Shown one piece after another: positions 63,611 through 64,000 of a DNA stretch of 64,000 bases. Within the stretch, counting starts at the first letter, position 1. Each line of letters starts with the position of its first letter. A program made the translations under genes and the position numbers. The notes below the pieces were generated by a model. It was not told the DNA's origin and ran no database searches. It saw nothing but the letters and a program-made list of their open reading frames with translations. The stretch covers positions 62,001-126,000 of the forward strand of contig NZ_PPEG02000002.1 in the NCBI RefSeq assembly GCF_002899945.2, in the 5' to 3' direction. Source of the stretch: Chryseobacterium viscerum. Lineage in GTDB: Bacteria > Bacteroidota > Bacteroidia > Flavobacteriales > Weeksellaceae.

Positions 63611-63778
63611 TTAGCATGATGGGGCAGGCGAATTCGCGCATGTGGCCTGACCACAGTAGTCAGGGGCCCATGATCTACAGCACATGGCACTTGGGTTCCA
63701 GCTGTTGCATCCCAGAGGGGGTCTTCCTCCTTTGATCGTCTTTAATTCTCCTCTTTTGATTTTTTTTAGATTTTTCAT
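63611..63778 (-). CDS. Double-glycine-leader, cysteine-rich bacteriocin-like peptide
   Basis: A 55-residue frame on the minus strand runs from ATG 63776-63778 to TAA 63611-63613. The leader MKNLKKIKRGELKTIKGG has the shape of a double-glycine secretion signal: basic start, Glu-Leu-x-x-Ile and a final Gly-Gly for cutting by a peptidase-containing ABC exporter. The 37-residue core is rich in Cys, Pro, Ser and Trp, with six cysteines (positions 24, 33, 34, 42, 47, 55), enough for three disulfides. Similar leaders mark the bacteriocin-like peptides of Chryseobacterium. No exporter, immunity or modifying gene is in view. A perfect inverted repeat sits 12 bp upstream. Confidence 0.82.
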   Translation of the reverse strand: MKNLKKIKRGELKTIKGGRPPLGCNSWNPSAMCCRSWAPDYCGQATCANSPAPSC

Positions 63779-63790
63779 GTTTAATATTTT

Positions 63791-63809
63791 ATTTGATTGA
63801 TAATCAAAT
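63791..63809. promoter_or_regulatory. Perfect inverted repeat upstream of the bacteriocin-like gene
   Basis: ATTTGATT GAT AATCAAAT: 8-bp arms, 3-bp centre. It lies 12 bp before the ATG, where an operator or an mRNA leader hairpin would control the gene. Confidence 0.6.
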
Positions 63810-64000
63810 GTCGAAAACTTTTTTCAATTATACAACATGTGGGGAATTATTTAGCTATATTTAACAATGTGGCGAAAATTATTACATAGGTGTTAAATGA
63901 CAATATGAATAGGTAGAGAAAGAATCCAGATACTAAAAATGAAAATACATTCCTGCATTAGATGTGTAGGAAGTGTAATTAATTTTTCAGTTCTGTTTAA

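Noticed and set aside
63939..64000. Plus-strand ATG frame and minus-strand open frame at the right edge
   Set aside because: Only about 20-35 codons are visible, with no recognisable motif; either could be part of a real gene beyond the window, but this cannot be supported.

Overview
The window is AT-rich chromosomal DNA from a member of the Bacteroidota, class Flavobacteriia, most likely Chryseobacterium or a close relative. The signs are two SusC/SusD pairs, promoter boxes of the form TAnnTTTG, weak ribosome binding sites, an HMG-CoA synthase, an OlsF-like acyltransferase, a CbpA/CbpM pair, a thioredoxin-fold protein with a long helical tail, a DUF1343 (NamZ-type) muramidase, and a double-glycine-leader peptide of the kind seen in Chryseobacterium. 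The genus is judged from remembered protein similarity; no search was run. The window reads as ordinary chromosome with small accessory patches. There is no phage, complete insertion sequence or CRISPR array.

Layout. 1-2.6 kb: a secreted endonuclease I cut by the window edge, a DUF4136 lipoprotein with a tiny Cys-rich DUF5522 gene, and an unknown membrane protein. 2.9-6.3 kb: a D-cysteine desulfhydrase-like PLP enzyme, a LysM glucosaminidase and hemL. 6.4-10.1 kb: two paralogous amidohydrolases around an AraC regulator. 10.5-16.9 kb: a beta-helix lipoprotein and TonB receptor, divergent from a PhoB/PhoR-like two-component pair. 17-25.3 kb: an acidic-tailed pRiA4b ORF-3-like protein, a GH13 lipoprotein, a Gre-like protein, thyA, an M1 aminopeptidase and HMG-CoA synthase. 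25.9-30.5 kb: a SusC/SusD pair. 30.5-35 kb: AraC, aldehyde dehydrogenase, alcohol dehydrogenase and DUF779. 35-38 kb: a dicarboxylate symporter, CbpA/CbpM and a YcxB-like protein. 38.2-43.8 kb: a cysteine synthase with three phased DnaA boxes upstream, a LolC/E-like permease head-to-head with a NamZ-type muramidase, then small envelope genes. 44.1-54 kb: a LytS-type kinase, metalloprotease, SusC, SusD and LytTR regulator in a row, which looks like a peptide-uptake locus bracketed by its own two-component system. 54.2-58.1 kb: two identical tRNA-Phe genes in direct ~160-bp repeats around a 3.6-kb segment. 58.1-63.6 kb: an ornithine-lipid-type acyltransferase, aspartate kinase, fbp and menC. 63.6-63.8 kb: a small double-glycine-leader, six-cysteine peptide gene.

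The points most worth following are the double-glycine peptide with a palindrome in its leader, the tRNA-Phe-flanked segment, the 11-bp-phased DnaA boxes, the metalloprotease/SusCD locus bracketed by a kinase and regulator, and a dispersed intergenic repeat family with three copies here.
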